DNA of 64,000 nucleotides. Source: SIG607 sp045648445 (lineage in GTDB: Bacteria; Bacillota; Clostridia; Oscillospirales; Acutalibacteraceae). The stretch spans positions 1 through 64,000 of the forward strand of contig JAZRNY010000014.1 in the NCBI GenBank assembly GCA_045648445.1, in the 5' to 3' direction. Numbering within the stretch: the first letter of the stretch is position 1; every line of letters begins with the position of its first letter. Of the stretch, positions 43,311-51,770 are shown piece after piece. Under the pieces are notes generated by a model. That model was not told where the DNA came from and searched no databases. It saw only the letters and a list, made by a program, of their open reading frames with translations. A program made the translations under genes and the position numbers.

Positions 43311-44156
43311 TTAAATTTTCAGCAAAACAACTGAAGCAATACCTATAAAGTAGCCTATCATTTGCATTTTGGAAAGTTTTTCCTTGTAAACAAATATAGC
43401 CATTACAAAACCAAGAACAATACCGCCTGCAGATACTACAGGAAAAAGTATTACACTGGCAATCCGACTTGCAAGATACATAACGAGCAAATTAACAAGC
43501 GCATTTGAAATACCGTTGGCTGCGCCCATTGTTAAGCAAAGACGTTTTTCTTTAAGGATTTTTTCCTTTCTGATAAGTGAAGCCACCAAAAGAATAACGC
43601 TTGATAACAGCATTGCCATCATCATAAACTCATTTTTATACTTGCCGTCGAATTTTTCGGGTTGAATATCCAAAATAACCGACGAAAGACCGTTTACAAA
43701 AAAGGTTACCATAACGGCAATCAGCCATTTAAAAGAAAAGTTCAACCTTTCCTTTTTTATACTTATTAAAAACAATGAAATAAGTAAAAGAATACCGCCG
43801 ATTATACCCGTAGTGCCGATTGTTTCTCCTTTAAACAGTCCGTAAAAGGTAGGAATTAAAAGAGAATACGATATAATCAGCATTGTTATTGATAAAGGTC
43901 CCCAAGAAATAGACAGGAAACCTCCGATAAGCATAGTTGAGAACATTATTGCAAATGCAACGGAATATGGAATAAGTTCGGGCACAAATTCAAATTTAAA
44001 GCCCGATGAAATTGCAAAGAAAACCACCTCGGCAGCCGCTGTTACCGCAGAAAAGAAAAATGCCTTTGGATATTGTGCCTTTAAATTATACTGTTTTTTA
44101 ATAATGCTTTGAGCCGTCACAAAAACGACCAAGCAGATAAGCAATAAATACTGCAT
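43311..44156 (-). CDS. DMT-superfamily (EamA-like) transporter
   Basis: The 281-residue protein has ten hydrophobic segments in two repeats of five, for example YLLLICLVVFVTAQSIIKK at the start and SVILFPVVSAGGIVLGFVMAIFVYKEKLSKMQMIGY near the end in outline, the usual DMT pattern. The ATG at 44156 follows AAGGAG by 6 bases; ten extra upstream codons have no support. It leads the operon with the beta-helix, serine hydrolase and GH3 genes and may export or import a product of that pathway. Confidence 0.8.
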   Translation of the reverse strand: MQYLLLICLVVFVTAQSIIKKQYNLKAQYPKAFFFSAVTAAAEVVFFAISSGFKFEFVPELIPYSVAFAIMFSTMLIGGFLSISWGPLSITMLIISYSLLIPTFYGLFKGETIGTTGIIGGILLLISLFLISIKKERLNFSFKWLIAVMVTFFVNGLSSVILDIQPEKFDGKYKNEFMMMAMLLSSVILLVASLIRKEKILKEKRLCLTMGAANGISNALVNLLVMYLASRIASVILFPVVSAGGIVLGFVMAIFVYKEKLSKMQMIGYFIGIASVVLLKI

Positions 44157-44262
44157 AGGACACTCCTTTGTTATTTTAACACTCATTATATATGCTTAGT
44201 CTTTATTTGTGAATAGACAAAATTTCTAATTCTTGACATAATTAACATATTTTTAAAAAATA

Positions 44263-44291
44263 TTGATTGGAAATAAAAGTTATGCTATACT
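44263..44291 (+). promoter_or_regulatory. Promoter of the AraC gene at 44311
   Basis: TTGATT, 17 bases, TATACT; the -10 ends 19 bases before the ATG. The TTG of the -35 could be misread as a start codon. Confidence 0.75.
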
Positions 44292-44310
44292 GTTTTCAGA
44301 GGTGGAAAAA

Positions 44311-45096
44311 ATGAAACTTATTGATATTCACCAAATGCCGACTTTTAAACTGGCCTGTGTATATGAAGCAAACGAATACAAATCTTCCTTTGAACCGTCA
44401 AATACTTGCCTTGAGTTTGCCTACGTTTCCGAAGGAAGATTAGAGGTTACTAAAGGAACCGAGAAATATATTGCCGAAAAAGACGATATTTTGTGCGCTG
44501 TACGAGATGTACACACCTCTGTAAGTTCCTCAGGCTATCATTCGCACCATGTTGTTTCTATTGATACTTTGTGGAAGTTTTCCGAAAAAAGCATATCTGC
44601 TTTCCGTATCCCCTACGTATTAAAACGATGTCCCGAGACTGAAGAAATAAAACGCTTTATTGACGAGTTTATTTATTCATCGTACATATACGAAAATTCA
44701 CCGGGCAGAACGGCGGAGTTGTTTTTTAAAATTCTTTGCAAAATTGACCAAGCATGTCGCAGAAACGAAGATCCTTACCAACCAAAATACTCCCTTGTTG
44801 CCGAAAAAGCAAAGTCATACATACAAAGGAATATTAAAAAACCTATAACTCAAAAGATGGTGGCTGAGCACCTTGGTGTTTCTCCCAGTTATTTATGCAG
44901 TGTATTTAAAAAGTCCGAAGGTATGACGCTTATACGCTACGTCAACATACATAAACTTACCGACATAAAAAATCTTTTGGATAAAGAGCATTTGCCTATG
45001 TATAAGGTTGCTGAGATGTATGGTTATACCGATGCAAACTACGTAAGTTATCTTTACAAAAAATTGTTCGGACAAAACATAACCAACGTTCCCTAA
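44311..45096 (+). CDS. AraC-family transcriptional regulator
   Basis: The 261-residue protein has an N-terminal cupin-like sensing domain (about 1-140: CLEFAYVSEGRLEVTKG) and a C-terminal double HTH (about 160-261): ITQKMVAEHLGVSPSYLCSV and MYKVAEMYGYTDANYVSYLY. GAGGTG lies before the ATG at 44311. It is divergent from the DMT-led operon and followed by the second GH3 gene, so it is the natural regulator of both. Confidence 0.9.
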   Translation: MKLIDIHQMPTFKLACVYEANEYKSSFEPSNTCLEFAYVSEGRLEVTKGTEKYIAEKDDILCAVRDVHTSVSSSGYHSHHVVSIDTLWKFSEKSISAFRIPYVLKRCPETEEIKRFIDEFIYSSYIYENSPGRTAELFFKILCKIDQACRRNEDPYQPKYSLVAEKAKSYIQRNIKKPITQKMVAEHLGVSPSYLCSVFKKSEGMTLIRYVNIHKLTDIKNLLDKEHLPMYKVAEMYGYTDANYVSYLYKKLFGQNITNVP

Positions 45097-45152
45097 CACC
45101 CCTCATATTTAAAATGTTGATTTCCGCAATAAATTTTTGTTGTTATTTGCAA

Positions 45153-45180
45153 TTGATATAACGAATTTTTTTGTTATAAT
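45153..45180 (+). promoter_or_regulatory. Promoter of GH3 copy 2
   Basis: TTGATA, 16 bases, TATAAT, 35 bases before the ATG. Confidence 0.75.
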
Positions 45181-45215
45181 ACATTAAAATCTTAAACTTT
45201 AAGGAGGTATTTTAA

Positions 45216-46778
45216 ATGATACCAAAAATAAGTGAAATGACATTGGAACAAAAAATTGGTATGGTGCTTTGCGCAAGACGTTGCGGATATCCCGCAGAAT
45301 TTGAGGAAACCTTAGAACTTATCAAAAAACGCGCAGTAGGTTGCGTTCAAATTCCTTTAAATGCCAAAACAGAAGAATACGTAAGAAGAATAAGAGAGGT
45401 TGCCGATTACCCAGTTCTTCTTATAAACGATATGGAACAGGGTAACCCAATTTCCGAATATCCTCTTATCCCCGCTATTGCTTTGGCTGCCGCCAACAAC
45501 AAGGAATATACTAAGAGTTTTGCAAAGGGAATTGTTTCCTCTGCTAAGAAAATGGATATTGACGGCATTTGGGGTCCTATGGTTGACCTTCATTTTTGCG
45601 GTTCTTGTAATCGTTATTACGGCGATAGCCCCGACAAAATCTTAAACGTTACGGAAGAAATAAACAAAATATTCGTTGAGAACGGTTTTATGGGTACCGC
45701 TAAGCATTACCCCGGCGGTCACGATATGCCCTTTGATTCCCACATGGTTGAAAGTTATTCCGACCTTGATGAAGAACAACTTATTAACCTTACCTTAGTT
45801 CCTTATAAGAAACTTATGGAAAAGGGACTTCTTAACGCAATTATGACCCACCACTGCACTCATCCTAAAATCGACCCTGATTACCCTGCTACTCTTTCCA
45901 AAAAGGTGCTTGGTATTATAAGAAAAGAAGGTTTTGACGGCGTTATTTTCACCGACAGCCTTGCTATGATGGGAATTCTTCAGAAATACGGCGAAGGTCC
46001 CGCTATGGGTCTTGCTTTTGATGCAGGCGCCGATATTATTCTTCCAAACTACCGCACTCCCATCAGTGAAGTTATTCGTATGATGAAGGAAAACTTCGAA
46101 AACGGTATGTTCAGTGAAGAAAGACTTGACGAAGCAGTAAGACGTATTCTTACTATAATGGAATTCGTTGAGGCAAAGAAAAACGTTATTCCCGAAATCA
46201 CCGAGCAGGACGTAGAAAACCTTAAAAATATTACAAGAGACTGTATTACCGCTGTTACCGACGAAGGCGTTCCCGCTTCCCTTGGCGATAAAGAAAAACG
46301 CAGACTTTTCGTAATAGTTACCGACAATAACTTTTCTGTTGATACTCCCGAAATGGAAATCAGCGAAACCCGTTGGTATAAACCAAACGTAATTGCTCAA
46401 AAGGTAAAGAGTGAATTCCCCAACAGCGACGTAATGTTCATTCCCGAATTTGCAACACCAAATCAGAATGAAAAAGTCCTTTTAGCAGCAACAAAGCATG
46501 ATGAAATCGTTTTCATTACCTATTGTGCTTCTGCTTGTTATCTTGGTACCGACTGTATGACAAGACGTACCGAAAATCTTATAAACTGTCTTATTATGTC
46601 AGGTAAAGTTTCTGCAGTATTGCACTATGGTAATCCTCATGCAGTTGAACCTTTACAGCACGTAAAGAGAGTTATTTTCGGTTACAACTCCCCTGCTTCT
46701 CTTGAACCCGCTATTGACGTTTTAGCAGGTAATATCGAAGCCAAAGGCAAACTCCCCATTGAAATTGATTTACAGTAA
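45216..46778 (+). CDS. Glycoside hydrolase family 3, beta-N-acetylhexosaminidase (NagZ-like), copy 2
   Basis: The 520-residue protein has the same two-domain plan as copy 1 at 39310: INDMEQGNPI (70-79), TAKHYPGGHDMPFDSH with Asp174-x-His176, FDGVIFTDSLAMMGI with nucleophile Asp247, and a C-terminal domain with VLHYGNPHAVEPLQHVKRVIFG like VVHFGNPLVLEDLPHVPRFIIG of copy 1 in outline. The copies are clearly diverged, especially around the substrate loop after VDLHF, which suggests different ligands. Own promoter, strong AAGGAGG, shared terminator. Confidence 0.87.
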   Translation: MIPKISEMTLEQKIGMVLCARRCGYPAEFEETLELIKKRAVGCVQIPLNAKTEEYVRRIREVADYPVLLINDMEQGNPISEYPLIPAIALAAANNKEYTKSFAKGIVSSAKKMDIDGIWGPMVDLHFCGSCNRYYGDSPDKILNVTEEINKIFVENGFMGTAKHYPGGHDMPFDSHMVESYSDLDEEQLINLTLVPYKKLMEKGLLNAIMTHHCTHPKIDPDYPATLSKKVLGIIRKEGFDGVIFTDSLAMMGILQKYGEGPAMGLAFDAGADIILPNYRTPISEVIRMMKENFENGMFSEERLDEAVRRILTIMEFVEAKKNVIPEITEQDVENLKNITRDCITAVTDEGVPASLGDKEKRRLFVIVTDNNFSVDTPEMEISETRWYKPNVIAQKVKSEFPNSDVMFIPEFATPNQNEKVLLAATKHDEIVFITYCASACYLGTDCMTRRTENLINCLIMSGKVSAVLHYGNPHAVEPLQHVKRVIFGYNSPASLEPAIDVLAGNIEAKGKLPIEIDLQ

Positions 46779-46792
46779 ATAATCAAATATTA

Positions 46793-46820
46793 AAGCCGTG
46801 TATCTCGCGATACACGGCTT
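46793..46820. terminator. Terminator between GH3 copy 2 and the DUF4838 gene
   Basis: A 12-bp perfect stem AAGCCGTGTATC/GATACACGGCTT with loop TCGC, followed by ATTTTTTT on the plus strand; usable from both sides. Confidence 0.9.
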
Positions 46821-46826
46821 ATTTTT

Positions 46827-48713
46827 TTATATTGTTTTTCTCCAACCAAACAGGTTGTTATATACGTCACCTCTTAAGAAATTATCATCAAGCACAGTAT
46901 CAGCAAAGGTTCTTATACTGTTGGCGTAATCATAAATTTCTTGAGCTTTGGCTTTACATTCGTCTTCGTTACCGTTAAATCTTGCAATATAAACGTCTGC
47001 ATAGATTTTAACGAGTTGCGCGTGGTGGAAAAGATATTTCCATAGTTTAGAAGTGTCCTGAAGTTTCAAAATGTAATTGTTTTCAAACTCTTTAACGACC
47101 TGCTTTGCCTGTTCGTATTTTTCAGTCATTTCCTTTGCGTCATAAGGCTTTTCACCTCTGAGCACTTCGGGAACGAAAAGTTTTGAAAGAGTACTCATAT
47201 ATTCTTCTACCGCATCTGCATACTCACCGTAAGCGGCAAAATAATACTCTTTAGCAATACCTTCAAAGGTTTCGTTTTTATTCCACAAGGTTTTAGCCAT
47301 ACAGTACATAGGCAGATTTGTTGGAAAAGCAATTCTCTGAAGCTGACAGCTTACCATTCCGTCAAGTCCGATTTTATCTAAAGATGCCATATCCTTTTGG
47401 AGAATTTCGGCAACCTTATAGTATCCGGGGTCATAGTGGTGGTCCCACATAAGATGGTAGTCGAAAAGCATAACGTCTTTAATGTTTTGTTCTTCTTTCC
47501 ACTTTTTAAACATTGCCACAGCCTTTGGAAGTGAATGTTTAAAGACGTTTTCGTTTCTTCTATATGGTTCGAGTTCGATTTTTTCATTAAAATCATAATC
47601 CGCATAAGAAACGGAATAAGAACGGGAAATGGGGGCGAAATCAAGAGCAAAACGATCGGGATTTTTGATTTTTTCGGTTTCGGGAGCCCACATTAAATCA
47701 TTATAGAAAGGCAGTATGATTTTTGAATCCAAACCGTTTGCGGTTAATTTTTCATCCAATTCATTAACCATCATAACCAGAAAATCCGACGGGGTCTTCT
47801 TTTTACAGTTTTCGCATTCGCAGTGATTATTTCCACCATCCGCCATCCAGACAGCAATATAATCCTTTTGCTGATTTTTCTTGCAATAATCAACGATATG
47901 GTCAACCATTTTAGTTCTGACGGTTTCGTTTGAATAACATAGATTAGTATTGAGCGGAACGTTTTTATTGAATTTGCGTTCACCGTCACGCATAGCAAGT
48001 ATATTTTTAATTTCTTCGCTAAGTTCACCCTCAAATTCATTCCAGCTTGATGCTGCAAGACCGAAAGGAGCGCAGGTCCAACCGTGACCGACAGCCTGAT
48101 ATTTAAGACCGCGTTTTACAATATCTTCGTCAAGAGCCCGTACCATTGCATCTACTTCGCTGTCTTCAAGTTCGCCTCCAAAGTATCTATAAAACTGATT
48201 AAAGAAGGTTGCAGGGGTTAAAAACTGGAAGAAATATTCATTCATACCTACCTTAGGAAGCCAGTCTATCATATTGTAAACGTGTTCATAGCCTACAGTA
48301 CCCTCAATACAAATACCGCGACTGCCATATGAAGCGGTTTCGCTTATCTCTACGTTTAAATCTTCTTTTGTAAGTTTTTTAGATGGAATTACTTCGCCTT
48401 CTTTACCGGGATAAAGATAAGTACAGCCCATTTCTTTCATAAAGCGGTAAACGGCGATAAGTACGCTTCTTGTGTTACTTCCACTTATAAATCCGACACC
48501 GTTTTTAACGTCTATTGCTACGCTGTCGTTTTTGCTTTCATCGGTAAAACCAAGGCCTACCCATAGAGCATCATTTACGCCTTCGTCGTAAGAGTCATAT
48601 TTTCTCACGTCCAAAATTACAGAAGAATCCATAGTTTTTATAAGTCTTATGAGTTCCGTTAAAGCAAATGAAACGGTCTCGTTATTACCGATTTTACATA
48701 CTGCTAACTTCAT
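46827..48713 (-). CDS. DUF4838 domain protein, putative glycoside hydrolase
   Basis: The 628-residue protein has an N-terminal alpha/beta domain (about 1-115) like the accessory domain of GH20/GH67 enzymes, with FISGSNTRSVLIAVYRFMKEMGCTYLYPG, followed by a TIM-barrel-like region and the hallmark YIAVWMADGGNNHCECENCKK (about 315-335), a CxCxxC cluster of DUF4838. C-terminal helices follow. No signal peptide is seen. The reaction is unknown; the domain plan suggests a sugar-active enzyme for a uronic acid- or N-acetylhexosamine-containing substrate. It has its own consensus promoter. Confidence 0.8.
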   Translation of the reverse strand: MKLAVCKIGNNETVSFALTELIRLIKTMDSSVILDVRKYDSYDEGVNDALWVGLGFTDESKNDSVAIDVKNGVGFISGSNTRSVLIAVYRFMKEMGCTYLYPGKEGEVIPSKKLTKEDLNVEISETASYGSRGICIEGTVGYEHVYNMIDWLPKVGMNEYFFQFLTPATFFNQFYRYFGGELEDSEVDAMVRALDEDIVKRGLKYQAVGHGWTCAPFGLAASSWNEFEGELSEEIKNILAMRDGERKFNKNVPLNTNLCYSNETVRTKMVDHIVDYCKKNQQKDYIAVWMADGGNNHCECENCKKKTPSDFLVMMVNELDEKLTANGLDSKIILPFYNDLMWAPETEKIKNPDRFALDFAPISRSYSVSYADYDFNEKIELEPYRRNENVFKHSLPKAVAMFKKWKEEQNIKDVMLFDYHLMWDHHYDPGYYKVAEILQKDMASLDKIGLDGMVSCQLQRIAFPTNLPMYCMAKTLWNKNETFEGIAKEYYFAAYGEYADAVEEYMSTLSKLFVPEVLRGEKPYDAKEMTEKYEQAKQVVKEFENNYILKLQDTSKLWKYLFHHAQLVKIYADVYIARFNGNEDECKAKAQEIYDYANSIRTFADTVLDDNFLRGDVYNNLFGWRKTI

Positions 48714-48742
48714 AACATCACCTCATCAAGAAATTTTAAAAT

Positions 48743-48771
48743 ATTATACCATTACCCTATAACTCAGTCAA
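48743..48771 (-). promoter_or_regulatory. Promoter of the DUF4838 gene
   Basis: TTGACT, 17 bases, TATAAT on the minus strand, 29 bases before the ATG. Confidence 0.85.
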
Positions 48772-48808
48772 GGAAAAGCCATGCCTTTTCTAAAGAACTT
48801 TTTCATCC

Positions 48809-49555
48809 TCAATTAAATAAATAATAAAGCATTTTTTCGGGATTATCAAGAAACGCCTTGGTTATTTTATAGTGCTCGGTTTCGGTATAGGAAACCTCTT
48901 TTATTCCGTCTTTATTAAATTCTAAAATCTGCGCGTTTGGAAAAGCCAACAAAATAGGCGAATGTGTAGCAATTATAAACTGCGAATCCTTTTTAACAAG
49001 CTCGTTTATTTCGCTCATTAAGGTTAGCAGTCTGTTAGGAGAGAGCGCCGCTTCAGGCTCGTCCAAAATATAAATTCCATTACCGAAAAAGCGGTTTTTA
49101 ATAATGGACATAAAGCTTTCCCCGTGGGACTGATTATGTAAAGACACACCGCCGTAGCTTTCGATTACAAACGGGTCAAAAGACGGTGCTTTATCCATTT
49201 CATCTATATTTGTAGCCACGTTATAAAGACTTTCTGCCCTTAGGAAAAATCCGTCTTTTGCAAAGCGTCTTTTTGCAATTTCGATATGTTCGCAAAGTAA
49301 AGAATGTGTGTCGTTGGTGGAAAAGGTGAAGTTTTTAGAACCACCCTCGGCATTAAAACCGAAGGCTACGGCAATAGCCTCTAAAAGCGTAGATTTTCCC
49401 GTCCCGTTTTCTCCCACGAAAAATGTTACGGGAGAGGAAAAGGATATTTCCTTTTCTTTTTTAAGATATTTTATAACGGGCAAATTGTTAAGATAGGAAT
49501 TTTCATCCACGTTACCGTCAAAAAGAATTTTGGAAATATAATCGGCGCCTGACAT
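48809..49555 (-). CDS. AAA-family (ABC/RecF-like) ATPase
   Basis: The 248-residue protein has Walker A FVGENGTGKSTLLEAIA (about 46-62), a signature-like SLHNQSHGESFMSI, Walker B IYILDEPEAALSP and the switch His in IIATHSPILLAFP. The short form without coiled coil matches small AAA_23/AAA_21-type ATPases whose role is not set. It is the last gene of the operon with the EEP protein, the ECF S component and the uridine-kinase-like protein, 17 bases after the latter. Confidence 0.87.
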   Translation of the reverse strand: MSGADYISKILFDGNVDENSYLNNLPVIKYLKKEKEISFSSPVTFFVGENGTGKSTLLEAIAVAFGFNAEGGSKNFTFSTNDTHSLLCEHIEIAKRRFAKDGFFLRAESLYNVATNIDEMDKAPSFDPFVIESYGGVSLHNQSHGESFMSIIKNRFFGNGIYILDEPEAALSPNRLLTLMSEINELVKKDSQFIIATHSPILLAFPNAQILEFNKDGIKEVSYTETEHYKITKAFLDNPEKMLYYLFN

Positions 49556-49572
49556 ACTTTCACCCTTTTCTT

Positions 49573-50142
49573 TCAGTCTATTCTTATTATCAAATCACAC
49601 TTTTCTTTAATGCGCATTTCATTAAAATATCTTTTTTCAAGCGGTATCCACTCATCAAAAAAGCGTTGCGCCAAAACGGGAGTATTACGTTTTAAAATCC
49701 GTTCTCTTTGCAACTTTTCATCAATATCCAAAAATACCGAATAACCGTAAAAGCCTCTTAAATCGGGATGCATTGAATAAGCGCCTTCAATAATTACAAG
49801 TTTTTGGGGAACAACCTCTATATAATCACTAAGACCCATGACAGAGCAGTTAAAGGGGCGATAGTTTACCTTTTCTCCCTTTGATAAAGGAAGCAAAACC
49901 TCCTTTAAAAAGCGTTCTCGGTCAACGTTTCCGCCAACCTCATCATATCTTTCTTTTGTTCTCTGAAACGGTTGCAAAAAGAAGTCGTCCATATGAAATA
50001 CTGTAGCTTCGTACTTTTCCTTAAGCATATTGCTTAAAGTAGTTTTACCCGAAGCACTGCCACCATCTATCGCTATTATAGTTTTCCCTTTTTGAATTTG
50101 TTTTTCTATAACTTCAAAAAGGCAAGAAAAATCATTTTTCAT
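49573..50142 (-). CDS. Uridine kinase-like P-loop protein
   Basis: The 189-residue protein has Walker A IAIDGGSASGKTTLS (about 23-37), VFHMDDFFLQPFQRTKERYDEVGGNVD in outline (DDFF with the acidic base), and a LID-like LQRERILKRN. This fits the uridine kinase/phosphoribulokinase-like group. The substrate is not certain. It overlaps the upstream ECF gene by 4 bases (ATGA), which suggests a kinase that traps what the ECF protein brings in. Confidence 0.8.
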   Translation of the reverse strand: MKNDFSCLFEVIEKQIQKGKTIIAIDGGSASGKTTLSNMLKEKYEATVFHMDDFFLQPFQRTKERYDEVGGNVDRERFLKEVLLPLSKGEKVNYRPFNCSVMGLSDYIEVVPQKLVIIEGAYSMHPDLRGFYGYSVFLDIDEKLQRERILKRNTPVLAQRFFDEWIPLEKRYFNEMRIKEKCDLIIRID

Positions 50143-50678
50143 ACTCTTCCTCGGCTTTTCTTTGCAAAATCAAAAATCATCACGAGAACGGGGATTAAAA
50201 TTATTTGAATAACTATACCGGGCAGAGCGTTTAAAAACGCCCCTGCGTAAAAGGCTTTCAAAGTAAAAGCAGAACCCTTTAATCCCATTAACACGTACAT
50301 AACAAAACCCCATACAATTCTTCCCGATATCATAGAAATAAGAAGAGATGGATAAATATATATTTTTTTCTTTGGGAAAATTTTATACATAAGACCGCTT
50401 ACGGCGCCGTAAACTGCCAGTTCCACCGCCATAGCCACGGCGTTCGGAAAAAGAATAGGCATTCCTAAAGTAAAACTTCTAAGAAGAGGCGCAATAAATC
50501 CTACGCTAAGTCCCCAGTACCATCCGCATATAAATCCGCAAAGAATAACGGGAATATGCATAGGACAAAGTTTATTTCCTATAGACTGAATCTGCCCCGT
50601 TAAAAACGGCATCAGATAGGCTAACGCCAAAAACAGAGCAGAAAGTATCATTTTAACTAAACCATCTTGTTTTTTCAT
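50139..50678 (-). CDS. ECF transporter S component
   Basis: The 179-residue membrane protein has five to six hydrophobic segments and the S-component block NKLCPMHIPVILCGFICGW with GFIAPLLRS, followed by FPNAVAMAVELAVYGAVSG. It overlaps both neighbours by 4 bases (EEP upstream, kinase downstream), so the three are strictly cotranslated. The kinase neighbour hints at a nucleoside or vitamin substrate; no riboswitch is present to confirm. It is not a close copy of the S component at 954-1532. Confidence 0.82.
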   Translation of the reverse strand: MKKQDGLVKMILSALFLALAYLMPFLTGQIQSIGNKLCPMHIPVILCGFICGWYWGLSVGFIAPLLRSFTLGMPILFPNAVAMAVELAVYGAVSGLMYKIFPKKKIYIYPSLLISMISGRIVWGFVMYVLMGLKGSAFTLKAFYAGAFLNALPGIVIQIILIPVLVMIFDFAKKSRGRV

Positions 50679-51505
50679 AACTTTATATCAATATATGCAG
50701 GCGAATGATCGGAAACAGGCAAATAATATTCAGGAGAATATCTGTTAAAGTTTTCTACTTCGCCTTCTCCTTTCAATAAAATATGGTCAATCGCGCACTC
50801 AAAGGGCTTATCATAATAAAAATTCTCAAAACCGTCTGGATAACAATAATGAAGCCCCATAGTTTCATCAACCGTTTTGGTTGCAATATCGTGAGTATGC
50901 TTATAGCCGTTTTTAAATAACTGCTTTAAAACCTCGGAATTATAATCGGTATTCAAGTCGCCCAACAAAACCACGGGACAATTATATTTATCTGCAAATT
51001 CCTCCGTTTTTTCAATAAGCCTGCTTATTTGCAAAACTCTTGCCTCATCAGAATGCTCCTGATAAGAGTGAGTTCCCCTTTTAGACTCATCGGAAACCTT
51101 CCACCATAGATGCGTGTTTGCAAATATAAAATGCTTTCCACTGCTCTTTTCTTTTAAAACTGCTATGTTAAAGGCTTTGGATTTTGAATCGTTAAAGGTA
51201 CCCTCGTAACCCTCTATCCTTTCAGGATAAAGTTCGAAATAAGACTCTACCGACTCTACCTTATCGGGATTATAAAATATAGGTGTATAGTTTCCCTCTA
51301 AAAAACGGTAATTAGTATTTTCTTTTAAAAGCGATAACATAAGAGCCGATACTTCCTGTCCTCCAACAACGTCGGGGAGTATTTCCTTATAAACCCTCAA
51401 TAGCCCTGAAAGACGCGATTTTGCCGAACAATCAAGCCCCTTTTGTTCCCAAGAAGGACTGTTTTCGTCTTTGTTCCAAAGGTTATGTGTCATTATCCTG
51501 AGCAT
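50675..51505 (-). CDS. Endonuclease/exonuclease/phosphatase family protein, paralogue of 3714-4574
   Basis: The 276-residue protein opens RIMTHNLWNKDENSPSWEQK and carries DVVGGQEVSA (metal Glu), ANTHLWWKVSDESK, SYQEHSDEAR, VVLLGDLNTDY and VSDHSPAYI, the full catalytic set of the DNase I-like fold. Compared with the paralogue at 3714 the order and spacing of these blocks are the same throughout. No signal peptide is seen. It leads the four-gene operon with the ECF, kinase and AAA genes. Possible substrates are nucleotide- or phosphate-ester compounds. Confidence 0.85.
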   Translation of the reverse strand: MLRIMTHNLWNKDENSPSWEQKGLDCSAKSRLSGLLRVYKEILPDVVGGQEVSALMLSLLKENTNYRFLEGNYTPIFYNPDKVESVESYFELYPERIEGYEGTFNDSKSKAFNIAVLKEKSSGKHFIFANTHLWWKVSDESKRGTHSYQEHSDEARVLQISRLIEKTEEFADKYNCPVVLLGDLNTDYNSEVLKQLFKNGYKHTHDIATKTVDETMGLHYCYPDGFENFYYDKPFECAIDHILLKGEGEVENFNRYSPEYYLPVSDHSPAYIDIKL

Positions 51506-51536
51506 AATTATTTAACCTCCCAAACATTATGTTTTA

Positions 51537-51564
51537 ATTATACTATTAAAAATTTCAAAGTCAA
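51537..51564 (-). promoter_or_regulatory. Promoter of the EEP-ECF-kinase-ATPase operon
   Basis: TTGACT, 16 bases, TATAAT on the minus strand, 31 bases before the ATG. Two direct repeats TATCATTAA (51571-51579 and 51592-51600, 21 bases apart) lie just upstream of the -35. Confidence 0.75.
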
Positions 51565-51570
51565 TAAAAC

Positions 51571-51600
51571 TATCATTAAATGCCGACAAAGTATCATTAA
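51571..51600. repeat. Paired 9-bp direct repeats upstream of the -35
   Basis: TATCATTAA occurs twice with a 21-base period, two helical turns, each followed by a T/CCG-like tail (ATGCCG and TCGG). This is the position of an activator site for the minus-strand promoter. The rest of the 265-base gap (51506-51770) is plain AT-rich DNA with the plus-strand promoter at its far end. Confidence 0.45.
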
Positions 51601-51709
51601 TCGGTTTTTAATAAATACAACTTATATATGCTTTATTTTCATTCAATCCATATTATCGTTTATTTAATATTTCCCACAGCAAAAACGCATTGCAATAAAA
51701 GAATAAATA

Positions 51710-51738
51710 TTGATTTTCAAATATCCATATGTTAATAT
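51710..51738 (+). promoter_or_regulatory. Promoter of the (alpha/alpha)6-barrel hydrolase gene
   Basis: TTGATT, 17 bases, TAATAT, 32 bases before the ATG at 51771. Confidence 0.55.
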
Positions 51739-51770
51739 TACATCATAAATATTATTTGGGGCGTGTTAAT

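Noticed and set aside
44263..44310. Upstream start (TTG) for the AraC regulator
   Set aside because: This TTG is part of the -35 box; the ATG at 44311 follows GAGGTG.
45795..46400. Open frame of 201 codons on the minus strand
   Set aside because: It is antisense within GH3 copy 2, with Asn/Phe/His-rich composition and no start signal.
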